Notes: a model not told the origin generated them from the letters alone. 45,047 nucleotides of DNA from Psychrobacter sp. UBA5136 (GCF_002414005.1 NZ_DHYG01000019.1:1-45047); one strand, 5' to 3'. Positions 1 through 9,220 are shown, numbered from the stretch's first letter. Numbers and translations are program-made.

Positions 1-306
1 ACTTGTTTGCGAAAATCTAATGAGTAAGTCATGGTCTTTATAATAACAGTTGGGTTTGTTAATTACTTTATAACACTTTTAGGTGGGATTGACTATAATT
101 TGACGATGTCATTAAAAATCACGACTGAAGTCTTTTGTAACTTAGCAATAGTGACATTATCCATTTTATATTCCTCTAAAATTTGACCTCTACCCTTGTT
201 AAATACCTTACAACCTTAAAGGATATTAAAAAAGCTGCTCTGAGAGATAAGCGTCAATTGGTGTCGTGAGAAAGTAAAAATAAAAACTAATGACTCGTTT
301 TTAGAT
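1..306. other. A+T-rich flank without a supported gene
   Basis: No reading frame of useful length with a ribosome-binding site is visible on either strand. The stretch is A+T-rich and ends directly against the first type I-C-like repeat at 307. It may be the trailer side of a decayed CRISPR array or non-coding island DNA; nothing in it identifies a function. Confidence 0.5.
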
Positions 307-404
307 ATTTCAATCCACGCACCCGCAATGGGTGCGAAACCTAAACGGGCACAGGTGAGTTTTATTAGTGGTTTTTCCACCTACGCGCCCGTAATGAAAG
401 CGAA
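307..404 (-). repeat. Remnant type I-C-like CRISPR repeat pair
   Basis: Two 32-nt units at 307-338 and 373-404 are separated by a 34-nt spacer-like segment (339-372). The first reads ATTTCAATCCACGC, then a short inverted repeat (CGCACCC / GGGTGCG), then AA. On the - strand this matches the familiar type I-C repeat, which ends GTGGATTGAAAT/C. The second unit matches the first at 23 of 32 positions in perfect 66-nt register, keeping TTTC, ACGC, CCCG, AATG and GCGAA. Repeat length, spacer length and stem fit type I-C and not the 28/32 I-F array downstream. No I-C cas genes are visible in the window. The crRNA sense would be the - strand, so the lost array or cas genes could have lain to the right, where the I-F operon now sits. 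The type is recognised from memory. Confidence 0.7.
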
Positions 405-665
405 ATGCGGTAAAAAAACGCACAGAAAACCCGTATATCTACGAATCCTTGATGGCATGAATAACGTAGGGCTATTACGCTGCTCATGGAGTGACCCCTT
501 ACTAAGGCGTGCCAGCATGATACTTTTCATAAATCATTTCCCTATTTCATAAACCCAGTTAACTTACAGTCTTTTAAACTTGTATTATCTCTCTTCTAAA
601 ATCCAATCTTAATAAACACTCATGATATAAACGACACTAAATGTCGTGTTATCTCTGACTGACTA
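405..665. other. Intergenic DNA upstream of cas operon
   Basis: No supported gene. A 6-bp inverted repeat (ACGACA at 631-636, TGTCGT at 642-647, 5-nt loop) lies about 20 bp upstream of the cas promoter -35 box and could be an operator or a weak terminator. A faint AATCC match in 66-nt register at 444-448 might be a third, fully decayed I-C-like repeat, but the rest of that unit does not match. Confidence 0.4.
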
Positions 666-694
666 TTGTTTAATAGTATTATCTTAACTATATT
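666..694 (+). promoter_or_regulatory. Candidate promoter of the cas operon
   Basis: TTGTTT at 666-671 and TATATT at 689-694 are separated by 17 bp, predicting a transcript start near 700, about 40 nt before the cas1 ATG. It is the best sigma70-like match upstream of cas1. The call is by eye, without scoring. Confidence 0.5.
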
Positions 695-740
695 AAACCC
701 ATACATCTGATATGGCTTTTTGCCATGAAATGGAAATATA

Positions 741-1733
741 ATGAGCAAACCTAGCAACCCTTATACTGATAATAGCTTTGTCTCTTCAGACCTTAAGACC
801 ATTTTGCACTCTAAACGTGCCAATATCTACTATCTATCGCATTGTCGGGTCATGCAAAAAGACGGGCGTGTGTTGTATCTTACCGAGGATGAAAAAGCGA
901 ACCTCTACTATAACATTCCGATTGCTAACACTACCTCATTATTGCTTGGTACTGGCACATCTATTACCCAAGCAGCGATGCGTCTGCTGTCCCAAGCGGG
1001 AGTGTTGGTGGGCTTTTGTGGCGGCGGTGGCATGCCCTTATTTATGGGTAGCGAGCGTGAGATATTCATCGAATGGATGACACCGCAAAGCGAGTATCGT
1101 CCGACAGAATACATTCAAGGCTGGATGAGCTGGTGGTGGGACGATGATAAACGTCTTGCCGCTGCCAAACAGTTGCAAATAGCCCGCATTGCTTACCTGC
1201 AAGCAGTGTGGAATAAAGAAAGTGACTTTAAGCGTTGGGGCTTTGATAGTAGTAATGATGCGGTAGAAACATTGCTTAATAATAATATCCATCAAATCGA
1301 TAAGCAGACCGAGGTCATGCATTTATTACAACTAGAAGCTCGCCTGACCAAGCAACTGTATAAGCTAGCCGCCAAAAATACGGGTTATGACGGCTTTACC
1401 CGTGAGCACGAAGGCATCGACAAGGCCAACGGCTTTCTAAATCATGGCAACTATCTGGCTTATGGACTCGGTGCCACTACAGCATGGACACTCGGCATTC
1501 CACATGGGTTTGCTGTTATGCATGGTAAGACGCGACGCGGTGCCTTGGTGTTTGATATCGCTGATATTATCAAAGATGCCTTGGTGCTGCCCCTGGCCTT
1601 TATTTGTGCTAGTGAAAACATGAGTGAGCAAGAGTTCCGTCAAGAGTGTATTAATATGTTTACCAAGCACAAAGCGCTGGATTATCAGTTTGAGGTGGTT
1701 AAACAGTTGGCGATGACTAAGTGGAAGGTGTAG
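741..1733 (+). CDS. cas1: CRISPR-associated endonuclease Cas1, type I-F
   Basis: Metal-dependent integrase that works with the Cas2 part of Cas2-3 to insert new spacers at the leader end of the array. The 330-residue length fits type I-F Cas1. The conserved C-terminal helical lobe is visible: the LEARLTKQLYK helix (likely metal-binding E199), then NHGNYLAYGL and IPHGFAVMHGKTRRGALVFD with likely metal ligands H255 and D272/D275. The glycine-rich GFCGGGGMPL segment (about 91-100) is typical of I-F Cas1. The start has only a weak GGA upstream (about 732-734), but no alternative fits the family better. It is the first gene of the operon, and its stop lies 3 nt before the cas2-3 ATG. No sign of disruption. 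Confidence 0.96.
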   Translation: MSKPSNPYTDNSFVSSDLKTILHSKRANIYYLSHCRVMQKDGRVLYLTEDEKANLYYNIPIANTTSLLLGTGTSITQAAMRLLSQAGVLVGFCGGGGMPLFMGSEREIFIEWMTPQSEYRPTEYIQGWMSWWWDDDKRLAAAKQLQIARIAYLQAVWNKESDFKRWGFDSSNDAVETLLNNNIHQIDKQTEVMHLLQLEARLTKQLYKLAAKNTGYDGFTREHEGIDKANGFLNHGNYLAYGLGATTAWTLGIPHGFAVMHGKTRRGALVFDIADIIKDALVLPLAFICASENMSEQEFRQECINMFTKHKALDYQFEVVKQLAMTKWKV

Positions 1734-1736
1734 AAA

Positions 1737-4700
1737 ATGATAGTTACCTTTGTTTCCCAATGCGAGAAAAAATCACTTAAGCGCACACGACGTATCTTGG
1801 ACTCTTTTGCCAATCGTATCGGTGACAATGTTTGGCAGACGGCTATTACTGAGGATGGATTACAAACCGTTAAGCAACTACTGCGCAAATCTGCCACCAA
1901 ATCAACGGCGGTAAGCTGTCATCGTAATAAAACCCGCCAGCTGACGGAACTGGTCTGGATCGTGGGCAATAAGCGTAAGTTTAATGAGATTGGGGTGGTT
2001 CCGGTTAATTGGACAGCGCACGATGTTAGCATGTATCAAGATAAAAACCTTTGGAAAAATTTAGAACTGGTTGCTTTAGCGTCTGGGATAGCAGGGCTGT
2101 TTCATGACTTTGGCAAAGCCAACGATTTGTTCCAAAATAAGCTCAATCCTAATAAACCCAAGGATCAAAAGAACTATGAACCTTATCGCCATGAATGGGT
2201 ATCTTTAAAATTATTTGAGGCAATCGTACAACATAAAACTTGTGAGCAATGGCTAGAGCTATTACTCACACCCAATCAAATAAATGAGCTTGATACTATC
2301 GAATGTGTTCAAAATCCGACTTTTCAGAATAATTTTAATAATAGAACTGGTGATGAGCTAAATTGTTTTGCAAACTATGATGATTTTACCAAACTGGTTG
2401 CATGGCTGATAGTTTCGCATCATCGCTTATTAGTCTATCCATACTTTCAAGAAAATCCACCACCTTTGACACCTCATGATGAGTTAGCGAAAAACTGGCT
2501 TAAAGATTGTGACGTTAAATGGAACTCACCAAATATCATCAAACATTATTGGACAGAGAAAGAAAAAGCGGTCAACTGGCAATTCTCGCTTGGTTTACCT
2601 CTGCAAAGTAAGGCATGGCAAAAAAAAACCATTAAACTTGCAAACCATGCCAAGCAGTCGATGATGATAATCAAGAATTTTAATTGGCAACAAGACACTA
2701 TGACCGCACATTTGGCTCGTACGATGCTTATGGTGGCTGATCATAACTACTCAAGCCAAGAGGCTAATACTTATTTCCAAGATAAGTGTTATTTGGCTTA
2801 TGCCAATACTGATGCTGAACGCCAATTGAAGCAAAGGCTTGATGAACACAATCTTATGGTAGGTCATCAAGCCTATAACTTTAGCCATAAACTGCCACAT
2901 TTAATATCTGAATTACCCACCATTGAGTACAATCGTATACTAGAGCGTGGTTTTGATAATGCCGACGTAAAATTAAGCCGTTGGCAAGATAAATCTGTTT
3001 CATTGTGTCAGAGAATCAATAAATCTAGTAATGAGGGTGGTTTTTTTGGTATCAACATGGCATCCACAGGCAAAGGCAAGACCTTTGCGAACGCTCGCAT
3101 TATGTATGCCTTGGCAGATGGAAACAAAGGGTTTCGTTTAAGTATAGCGCTAGGCCTACGAACTTTGACAACCCAAACAGGCAAGGCGTTAAGTAAAGAT
3201 TTACGACTCGACAAAGAGGACATTGCTACCCTAATTGGCTCGTCAGCAATCTTAAAGTTGCTTAATAAAAGTGATATTGATGAAACCAAAGACAACCAGT
3301 TGTTGCAAGAGCAAAGGCAGTTGTTAGAAGAGTTGGAAAAGTCAGCTTTGGCGATGCGTGGCAGTGAGAGTTTAGAGTTAAACAATGATTTCGAAGTAGA
3401 TTATGACGAAGAAATTAAGGACAATACTTTGTTAAAACAATGGTTTGATGGCGACCCAAAGTATCAAAAATTGCTATATGCGCCTATTTTAGTCAGCACC
3501 ATTGATTATATCATCCCTGCCACAGAAGGCTTGCGGGGCGGTAAGCAAATTGCCCCAATATTACGATTGTTAAGTAGCGACCTTGTGCTTGATGAACCTG
3601 ATGAATTTGGCTTAGCTGATCTGCCTGCCTTATGTCGATTGGTCAATTGGGCAGGAATGTTAGGGTCAAAGGTATTGCTATCAAGTGCAACCATACCACC
3701 AGCAATGGCAAATGGTCTGTTTGATGCTTATCTACAAGGACGAGCTATGTATAATCGCAGTATGATGGGTAATAGTGTCCAAAAACCTGTAACTTGCGCT
3801 TGGTTTGATGAGTTTGATGTTCATTATGTTGAGACGCAGAATATAAATGAACAATTAAAAGCGCATAAGCAGTTTGTCAATAAAAGAGCTAAAAAGTTAG
3901 TAGACAAAGAAAATATTATATCCCGTAAAGCTAAGATATTATCCATTGTAGGCGGTGAAACGACCATAGAACGTTTAACCAATACTATTCATCTAGGACT
4001 ATTTGAAGCACATAAGCATCACTATCAATCTGACGGACAACATAACATCTCAATTGGTGTGGTACGTTTTGCTAATATTAACCCATTGATTGAAATAACA
4101 GATGCTTTAATTGCCATAGACAACCCTGATGACACTTGTATTCATTATTGCGTGTATCACAGCCAATTTACTTTAGCCATGCGCTCATTTATCGAAACTA
4201 AACTCGATAATCTACTTAACCGCAAACAAGCCGATGCCATTTGGAAAGCAGATGATATTGTAAATATAATCAATAGAAACCCAAAGGTTAAAAATCATAT
4301 CTTTGTGGTATTAGCAACGTCTGTCTGCGAGGTAGGACGAGATCATGATTATGACTGGGCGATTGCCGAACCAAGTTCCATGCGCTCACTGATTCAGTTG
4401 GCGGGTCGCATTCAACGTCATCGTAAACAAGCAGTTGATTATCCAAACTTATTTATTTTAGATAAAAATTTCAAAGCGTTAGATGGCAAGTCTATAGCAT
4501 TTGCAAGACCCGGTTTTGAGAGTAGAAAATACAACTTAGTTGATGATAAGTCTATCACTCATTTACTGACTTTAGATCAATATCAACATATTAATGCCAT
4601 ACCCAGTATTGATGTTGTGAAACCAAAACCACCACCTTATAAAAATTTAGTTAGTTTGGAACAAAGTACGCACTGGTTCAAAATTATGGGGCTTAATCAT

Positions 4701-5093
4701 GAAGAGAATAATGCGAAGCTTTGGTGGGAGAATCATATATCTTGGACGGGTGAATTACAACGGCAACAACCATTTCGGCTATCCTCACCTGAGATGACAT
4801 TTGTGTATGTACCAGACACTAATGGTCGGCTAACTTGGTATCATCGAGCAGATAAAGACTATCATAAGCTAATTAAAACCAATTTTATAACCGCCTGTAT
4901 TGACCCTGTATTTGGTCATAATAATGACAATTGGTTTAATAATGATGAGATGGGTCGCTATGAAGCGATAGCACAACTGCTTGACTTACCACTTGAGAAA
5001 ATACCGTACACCTATGGTGAGGTAAAAGTGCCTTATTATAAAGCATCAAACAAGCAATTTTATTATCATCCATTTTTTGGAGTGTTTTCTTAA
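1737..5093 (+). CDS. cas3: Cas2-Cas3 fusion nuclease-helicase, type I-F
   Basis: Dual protein of type I-F: the N-terminal Cas2 part joins Cas1 for spacer acquisition, and the HD nuclease-helicase degrades DNA recruited by the Csy complex. Over 1118 residues I see a Cas2-like ferredoxin fold (about 1-95), an HD motif in LFHDFGKAND (H123, D124), Walker A STGKGKT (about 443-449), a DEAD-type box read as LDEPDE (about 618-623), SSAT motif III, and helicase motifs near VLATSVCEVGRDHD and QLAGRIQRHRK. Size and domain order match the family. The gene follows cas1 by 3 nt with a purine-rich GTGGAAGG upstream, which suggests translational coupling. A 53-nt gap separates it from csy1. All key motifs are present, so interference should be active as far as sequence shows. 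Confidence 0.96.
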   Translation: MIVTFVSQCEKKSLKRTRRILDSFANRIGDNVWQTAITEDGLQTVKQLLRKSATKSTAVSCHRNKTRQLTELVWIVGNKRKFNEIGVVPVNWTAHDVSMYQDKNLWKNLELVALASGIAGLFHDFGKANDLFQNKLNPNKPKDQKNYEPYRHEWVSLKLFEAIVQHKTCEQWLELLLTPNQINELDTIECVQNPTFQNNFNNRTGDELNCFANYDDFTKLVAWLIVSHHRLLVYPYFQENPPPLTPHDELAKNWLKDCDVKWNSPNIIKHYWTEKEKAVNWQFSLGLPLQSKAWQKKTIKLANHAKQSMMIIKNFNWQQDTMTAHLARTMLMVADHNYSSQEANTYFQDKCYLAYANTDAERQLKQRLDEHNLMVGHQAYNFSHKLPHLISELPTIEYNRILERGFDNADVKLSRWQDKSVSLCQRINKSSNEGGFFGINMASTGKGKTFANARIMYALADGNKGFRLSIALGLRTLTTQTGKALSKDLRLDKEDIATLIGSSAILKLLNKSDIDETKDNQLLQEQRQLLEELEKSALAMRGSESLELNNDFEVDYDEEIKDNTLLKQWFDGDPKYQKLLYAPILVSTIDYIIPATEGLRGGKQIAPILRLLSSDLVLDEPDEFGLADLPALCRLVNWAGMLGSKVLLSSATIPPAMANGLFDAYLQGRAMYNRSMMGNSVQKPVTCAWFDEFDVHYVETQNINEQLKAHKQFVNKRAKKLVDKENIISRKAKILSIVGGETTIERLTNTIHLGLFEAHKHHYQSDGQHNISIGVVRFANINPLIEITDALIAIDNPDDTCIHYCVYHSQFTLAMRSFIETKLDNLLNRKQADAIWKADDIVNIINRNPKVKNHIFVVLATSVCEVGRDHDYDWAIAEPSSMRSLIQLAGRIQRHRKQAVDYPNLFILDKNFKALDGKSIAFARPGFESRKYNLVDDKSITHLLTLDQYQHINAIPSIDVVKPKPPPYKNLVSLEQSTHWFKIMGLNHEENNAKLWWENHISWTGELQRQQPFRLSSPEMTFVYVPDTNGRLTWYHRADKDYHKLIKTNFITACIDPVFGHNNDNWFNNDEMGRYEAIAQLLDLPLEKIPYTYGEVKVPYYKASNKQFYYHPFFGVFS

Positions 5094-5146
5094 CAGACTT
5101 AAATAGAATCAGTTTAAATATTATCAAAATTTAACAGGAGGCAAAG

Positions 5147-6415
5147 GTGACAATTTCAAATGTGCAACAGGCGATTGATGATTTTTTAGACAACAAAATA
5201 CAGACTACGATTGAGCAAAAGCAAAAAAAACTTAAAGCAGACTTTACGGAAGAAGATGCTCAAAAGATACGTGATGACTATGAGACTTTTAACTGGATAA
5301 ATAAAGTTGTTGATAATATTGAAGAGTTATTTTTGAATGTCAGCCATGTCGCCAAATTAACTCATTCTAGCAATCAAGCCATAAGCTTGCTTGATAATAG
5401 CCAATCTAAAGATTACCCTTATCTTGTAACTACTAGAACTGTAGGTACAGAGTATTTGGATAGTGGCTATTCTGATGCAAGGTATTCACCAATCACTCAG
5501 TTTTTAAGTTACTCCGTTGCTAACTCAGACAAACAGCTTGGTGAGTACCTTGCTGAAGATGAAGCCTACTTCAGTAAAATTAGTGATAATAAAGCCCAAC
5601 GCCTTTATTGGTCAGAAGAAATCCAGAAAGCATATCAACCCAAACAAATACGTAGTCACACTCTAGCTAAACAAGTCTATATGCCATTGGATAATGATGA
5701 TTACCACCTTGTTTCTCCTATGTATTCTAGTTCGCTTGCACATAAAATTTATTTATCTATTAAAGACGCAAATGATAAAGACAATCTAATAAGAAAAGCA
5801 AGAAAAACAAAGCAATGGCATGAGGGTACTTATGTTCATTATTCTAACATCGCAACATTAGGTATTACCAAAAGTATGCATCAAAATGTGTCCTCACTTA
5901 ATGGTCAGCGTCGTGGATTACTGTATTTATTCCCAGCTCTACCGCCACAATGGAAAGTCAACCCAAACCCACCTACCACATTAAAACAGTTATTGAATCA
6001 AACTCATCCAAAGCAAGCCTTCGCACATATAAGCTCGCTGTTATATATTTTGAACAAAAAAGAGTTGTTTATTAACTATGACCACAAGCAAGCTCTCAAA
6101 TACTCGGTTGAAGATATTGCGTCACAGATTTGCGATGCCATGCTATTGATTCGCCAAACCCAACCAAGCGGATGGACAACATCAAAAAATATGCCGATAT
6201 ACCTACGATTATTCATGGATAAAGAAGTCTTAGCGAATAGTCAGTTTTCACAACCTGAAATTAAAGCCTATTTAAATGAGATGTCCGCTAAGATAGCAAG
6301 TTTAATTAGCGATGGTATCAAAGACACTGCTCGCACTACTAAATTAGAAAATTTATGGATTAAAATTGTGATCCCAATACTTCAAAATCTATATCAAGTC
6401 TTAAAAGCGGAGTAA
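5147..6415 (+). CDS. csy1: Csy1 (Cas8f), large subunit of the type I-F Csy complex
   Basis: Large subunit that pairs with Csy2 at the 5' handle of the crRNA and contributes to PAM recognition in the surveillance complex. The 422-residue product has the usual Csy1 length and a recognisable central block (about 240-275: ITKSMHQNVSSLNG followed by GLLYLFPALPPQW). The start is a GTG; a perfect AGGAGG at 5136-5141, five nt upstream, decides it. That is the strongest ribosome-binding site in the operon and follows a 53-nt gap, which suggests independent translation initiation for the Csy subunits after the long cas2-3 message. The stop lies 3 nt before csy2. It is more diverged than the other subunits, so detailed residue roles are not assigned. 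Confidence 0.92.
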   Translation: MTISNVQQAIDDFLDNKIQTTIEQKQKKLKADFTEEDAQKIRDDYETFNWINKVVDNIEELFLNVSHVAKLTHSSNQAISLLDNSQSKDYPYLVTTRTVGTEYLDSGYSDARYSPITQFLSYSVANSDKQLGEYLAEDEAYFSKISDNKAQRLYWSEEIQKAYQPKQIRSHTLAKQVYMPLDNDDYHLVSPMYSSSLAHKIYLSIKDANDKDNLIRKARKTKQWHEGTYVHYSNIATLGITKSMHQNVSSLNGQRRGLLYLFPALPPQWKVNPNPPTTLKQLLNQTHPKQAFAHISSLLYILNKKELFINYDHKQALKYSVEDIASQICDAMLLIRQTQPSGWTTSKNMPIYLRLFMDKEVLANSQFSQPEIKAYLNEMSAKIASLISDGIKDTARTTKLENLWIKIVIPILQNLYQVLKAE

Positions 6416-6418
6416 ACC

Positions 6419-7423
6419 ATGTCAAGCTATATTTTATTAGAAAGAATAAAGGTTGAAAATGCCAATTGTATTGCAGGCTTGACCTATGGATTTCCTGCGG
6501 TAACGGCTTTTTTAGGTTTTGAGCACTTTTTATCTCGACAGTTCAAGGCGCAATTTGGTATTGGCTTTAATGGCTGTGCAATTTTTTGCCATGATTATAA
6601 GGTTAATAGCTATGAACAATATTACACACGTTTTATCCAAAGCCGTAATCCACCATCTACCCTAAAGGGTAAAGGTGGCGATGCCAAAAAACCTGCGCCC
6701 ATTATTGAAGAGGGCAAGATGGATATGGTTGTCTCTTTATTATTGCGCTGTGATGGTAATTTAGCCACCAATAGTGAAGATATCAACGCCTATATTAATG
6801 CGCTTAAATCTTATATTTATTCAGCTCGTCTTGCGGGGGGTAGTATTTATCATATTAGATCCATTCGTATGTTAGGTAATGACATGACAGCGTTAAAACG
6901 AGCTATCTTACCGAGCTTTGTATTATTGGATGCCACTCATTTATTAGAAGCACATTTTAACGAGTGTCAGCAAGAACAACCTAACAAATTATTATTAGAT
7001 ATATGGACAGACTTTTTTGCCTATAAAGAGCAAGCGGTACAAGACGATGTGGTACAAGATGGAGCGACACTCAATAAGGAGACACCTAATAAAACCGCAA
7101 AAGAGGTAACGTGGGCGCGCTATATTCCGCCCAATAAAAAAGGTTGGATTGTGCCCTTGATGAAAGGCTTTAAAGGCATTAGCCCTTTATATGACCCTAG
7201 TGAAGTTGACAACCTGCGTGACACACGCTATCCATTTCGCTTTGTCGAGGCGGTTCATGGACTGGGTGAATGGCGAAGTGTACATCGCCTTGAAGATTTA
7301 GACAGTATTTTTTGGCGATACCAAGTTAGTGATGAATGGTATCTTTGTGAACAAACATTCCACATTAAAGAAAGCAAGCAATCATTAATTGATGATTATT
7401 TTGACGATGTTTTCAATGACTAA
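6419..7423 (+). CDS. csy2: Csy2 (Cas5f), crRNA 5'-handle-binding subunit
   Basis: Cas5-family subunit that forms a heterodimer with Csy1 and holds the 5' tag of the crRNA in the type I-F complex. The 334-residue protein opens with SSYILLERIKVENANCIAGLTYGFPA, the typical Csy2 N-terminus with its RAMP-like first strand and glycine-rich turn. A C-terminal block near RFVEAVHGLGEWRSVHRL also fits the family. It starts 3 nt after csy1 with AAAGCGGAG overlapping the csy1 stop region as a likely ribosome-binding site. An acidic, low-complexity insertion around residues 200-225 (EQAVQDDVVQDGATLNKE) is probably a species-specific surface loop. The gap to csy3 is 44 nt. Confidence 0.93.
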   Translation: MSSYILLERIKVENANCIAGLTYGFPAVTAFLGFEHFLSRQFKAQFGIGFNGCAIFCHDYKVNSYEQYYTRFIQSRNPPSTLKGKGGDAKKPAPIIEEGKMDMVVSLLLRCDGNLATNSEDINAYINALKSYIYSARLAGGSIYHIRSIRMLGNDMTALKRAILPSFVLLDATHLLEAHFNECQQEQPNKLLLDIWTDFFAYKEQAVQDDVVQDGATLNKETPNKTAKEVTWARYIPPNKKGWIVPLMKGFKGISPLYDPSEVDNLRDTRYPFRFVEAVHGLGEWRSVHRLEDLDSIFWRYQVSDEWYLCEQTFHIKESKQSLIDDYFDDVFND

Positions 7424-7467
7424 CCTTATCTAAAACTTTTAAATTAATAAACCGAGGAGTACTATCC

Positions 7468-8487
7468 ATGGCTAAGAAAGCTAAAGCTAAAAATCAAGCC
7501 TCTGTACCTAGTGTATTGGCATTTAGCCGTAAGATTGAGCCGTCTGATGGCTTAATGCAAGCGGGATTGTGGGAGAATCAAGATGAACCACAAGCATGGC
7601 AAAACATTAAGCTGCACGATAAGCGTAATCGTGCTACCAAAAGTCAATATGGCGTGTCAGAAGATGAAATGATTCAACCCAATATTGTTTGGGGTGATGA
7701 TGCCAGCTTACCTCATGAATTAGATACACTTAAAGTGACATTTACCGTTAAGTTTTTAGGTAATATCGACCAAGCCACAGCGAATAATAAACCTGAGTTT
7801 CTCACCAAATTAAAGCAAACTTATTCAAATTATAAACAAGACATAGGGCTTGAGCCTTTAGCAAAGCGTTATGCACAAAACTTAGCCAATGCCCGTTTTT
7901 TATGGCGTAATCGTATCGGTGCAGAGGGCGTTGTAGTAAGAGTGACCAATACAGAAAACTCTACCCAGTCATGGCTTTTTGAAGACGCTCAAAAAATATC
8001 ATTACATGATTTTGAGGTGCAAAATACTAAGATTGACGATCTTGCTAAATTGATTGCTCATAGCTTTGAGACGGGAGAGTATTTATTATTAAAAGTTGAA
8101 GCCTTTGCAAAAGTTGGTCTAGGACAAAGAGTATTCCCTTCACAGGAAATGCGTGACAAAGACAAGGATAATAAATCCAAGTTTTTATATGAAATAGAGA
8201 CCTTGCAAGGGCGCTGTGCAGGGCTACATTCTGAGAAAATTGGCAATGCCATTCGTACAATAGACACATGGTATGTGGCTAAAGAGGAGTTGCTCGTTAA
8301 ACCCGCTATTGCTATTGAACCTTATGGATCAGTCCCAACACAAGGAGACGCATACCGTCCTAGCAAAACTGATTTGTATTCATTGATGGTTAAATGGATT
8401 AACCAAGAAGACTTATCTGTGGAAGAGCAACATTTTGTAGTTGCTAACTTAATCCGTGGTGGTGTGTTTGGTGGCAAGGACGAATAG
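7468..8487 (+). CDS. csy3: Csy3 (Cas7f), crRNA backbone subunit
   Basis: Backbone protein present in six copies per Csy complex, coating the spacer part of the crRNA. The 339-residue length is normal. The basic N-terminus followed by SVLAFSRKIEPSDGLMQAGLW and the internal NARFLWRNRIGAEG are hallmark Csy3 stretches, as is the C-terminal FVVANLIRGGVFGG. A strong CGAGGAG lies about 9 nt before the ATG. The 44-nt gap from csy2 with its own ribosome-binding site fits the higher copy number needed. Its stop codon is immediately followed by the csy4 start, so the two are translationally coupled. No defects seen. Confidence 0.96.
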   Translation: MAKKAKAKNQASVPSVLAFSRKIEPSDGLMQAGLWENQDEPQAWQNIKLHDKRNRATKSQYGVSEDEMIQPNIVWGDDASLPHELDTLKVTFTVKFLGNIDQATANNKPEFLTKLKQTYSNYKQDIGLEPLAKRYAQNLANARFLWRNRIGAEGVVVRVTNTENSTQSWLFEDAQKISLHDFEVQNTKIDDLAKLIAHSFETGEYLLLKVEAFAKVGLGQRVFPSQEMRDKDKDNKSKFLYEIETLQGRCAGLHSEKIGNAIRTIDTWYVAKEELLVKPAIAIEPYGSVPTQGDAYRPSKTDLYSLMVKWINQEDLSVEEQHFVVANLIRGGVFGGKDE

Positions 8488-9084
8488 ATGAAATACTACC
8501 AAGAGCTTACCATCATCCCCGATCCTGAGATTGCGCCCTACTTTATTTGGAGTAAGATATTTAATCAGATACACATTGCACTGGCGGAGATGAAAAACAA
8601 ACACGACACCTCCTCCATCGGTGTCAGCTTCCCTGATTATCATTATGATGAAAAGGGTAAATCATCTAAGCTGGGGCTAAAGCTGCGCATCTTTGCCCCT
8701 AGCCAAAAAGACTTAGAGACACTCAATCTCGATAAATGGTTAGACAGATTAACCGACTATGTGCATGTCAAACGCATCAAAGAAGTACCGATGGATAAAG
8801 TAAAGAGCTATGTCAGCGTACATCGCTACCGCTTTAAGCCTGTAGAGGTGCAAGCGCAAACCTTGTCAGATAAGCTTGGCATCAGTTATGAAGATGCCAT
8901 AGTAACCGTGGATAAGCGCACATCTGAAAAGTCTGTGCCTTATATTCAGATGCGCAGCCAGACCAATCACAGCAATTATCGTGTAAGAGTGCTACAGTTG
9001 CCTTGTGATGCATCAAAGGCTGGTAGCTTCAATACTTATGGTATGAATGGCATGTCTGATCATGTCACCGTACCGCATTGGTAA
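8488..9084 (+). CDS. csy4: Csy4 (Cas6f), CRISPR RNA endoribonuclease
   Basis: Cuts the long array transcript at the base of each repeat hairpin and stays bound to the crRNA 3' stem. In 198 residues it shows the Cas6f N-terminus with catalytic His at residue 29 (NQIHIALAEM), IGVSFPDY (about 44-51), LGLKLRIFA, and MRSQTN near 155-160 with Ser157 where Pseudomonas Csy4 has Ser148. By eye alignment to remembered P. aeruginosa Csy4, the RNA-reading residues R102 and Q104 correspond to V111 and R113, and stacking F155 to Y164. These differences parallel changes at repeat positions 20 and 19 (see findings). The gene abuts the csy3 stop and is followed by a terminator-like structure and the leader. 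Confidence 0.94.
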   Translation: MKYYQELTIIPDPEIAPYFIWSKIFNQIHIALAEMKNKHDTSSIGVSFPDYHYDEKGKSSKLGLKLRIFAPSQKDLETLNLDKWLDRLTDYVHVKRIKEVPMDKVKSYVSVHRYRFKPVEVQAQTLSDKLGISYEDAIVTVDKRTSEKSVPYIQMRSQTNHSNYRVRVLQLPCDASKAGSFNTYGMNGMSDHVTVPHW

Positions 9085-9087
9085 AAA

Positions 9088-9133
9088 GGTCGTTACGCAC
9101 GACCCAAAAAAAAGGTATAAAAACCCTTTTTTT
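9088..9133 (+). terminator. Hairpins after csy4
   Basis: A 6-bp stem (GGTCGT 9088-9093 / ACGACC 9099-9104) starts 4 nt after the csy4 stop. An A-tract hairpin follows: A8GG (9106-9115), loop, CCCT7 (9124-9133), which ends in seven T on the + strand. Together they probably terminate the cas transcript and insulate the leader. Confidence 0.55.
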
Positions 9134-9157
9134 GAGCTATTTAAAAAATTGTAATAA

Positions 9158-9170
9158 AATCAACAATTTA
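9158..9170 (+). promoter_or_regulatory. IHF-consensus site in the leader
   Basis: AATCAACAATTTA is a perfect match to the IHF consensus WATCAANNNNTTR, centred about 90 bp upstream of repeat 1. IHF bending of the leader is known to guide spacer integration by type I-E and I-F Cas1-Cas2 complexes. Binding here is inferred. Confidence 0.6.
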
Positions 9171-9220
9171 CGAAAGGGTAAAAAATGGAGGGTAAAATAG
9201 GGTATTTTGCCCTTCACGCC

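Noticed and set aside
439..470. Possible third I-C-like repeat in 66-nt register
   Set aside because: Only AATCC and scattered bases match (10 of 32), close to chance.
328..552. Open frame of 74 codons starting inside the first I-C-like repeat
   Set aside because: Its ATG is part of the repeat stem, it runs across both repeats, has no ribosome-binding site, and its product has no recognisable features.
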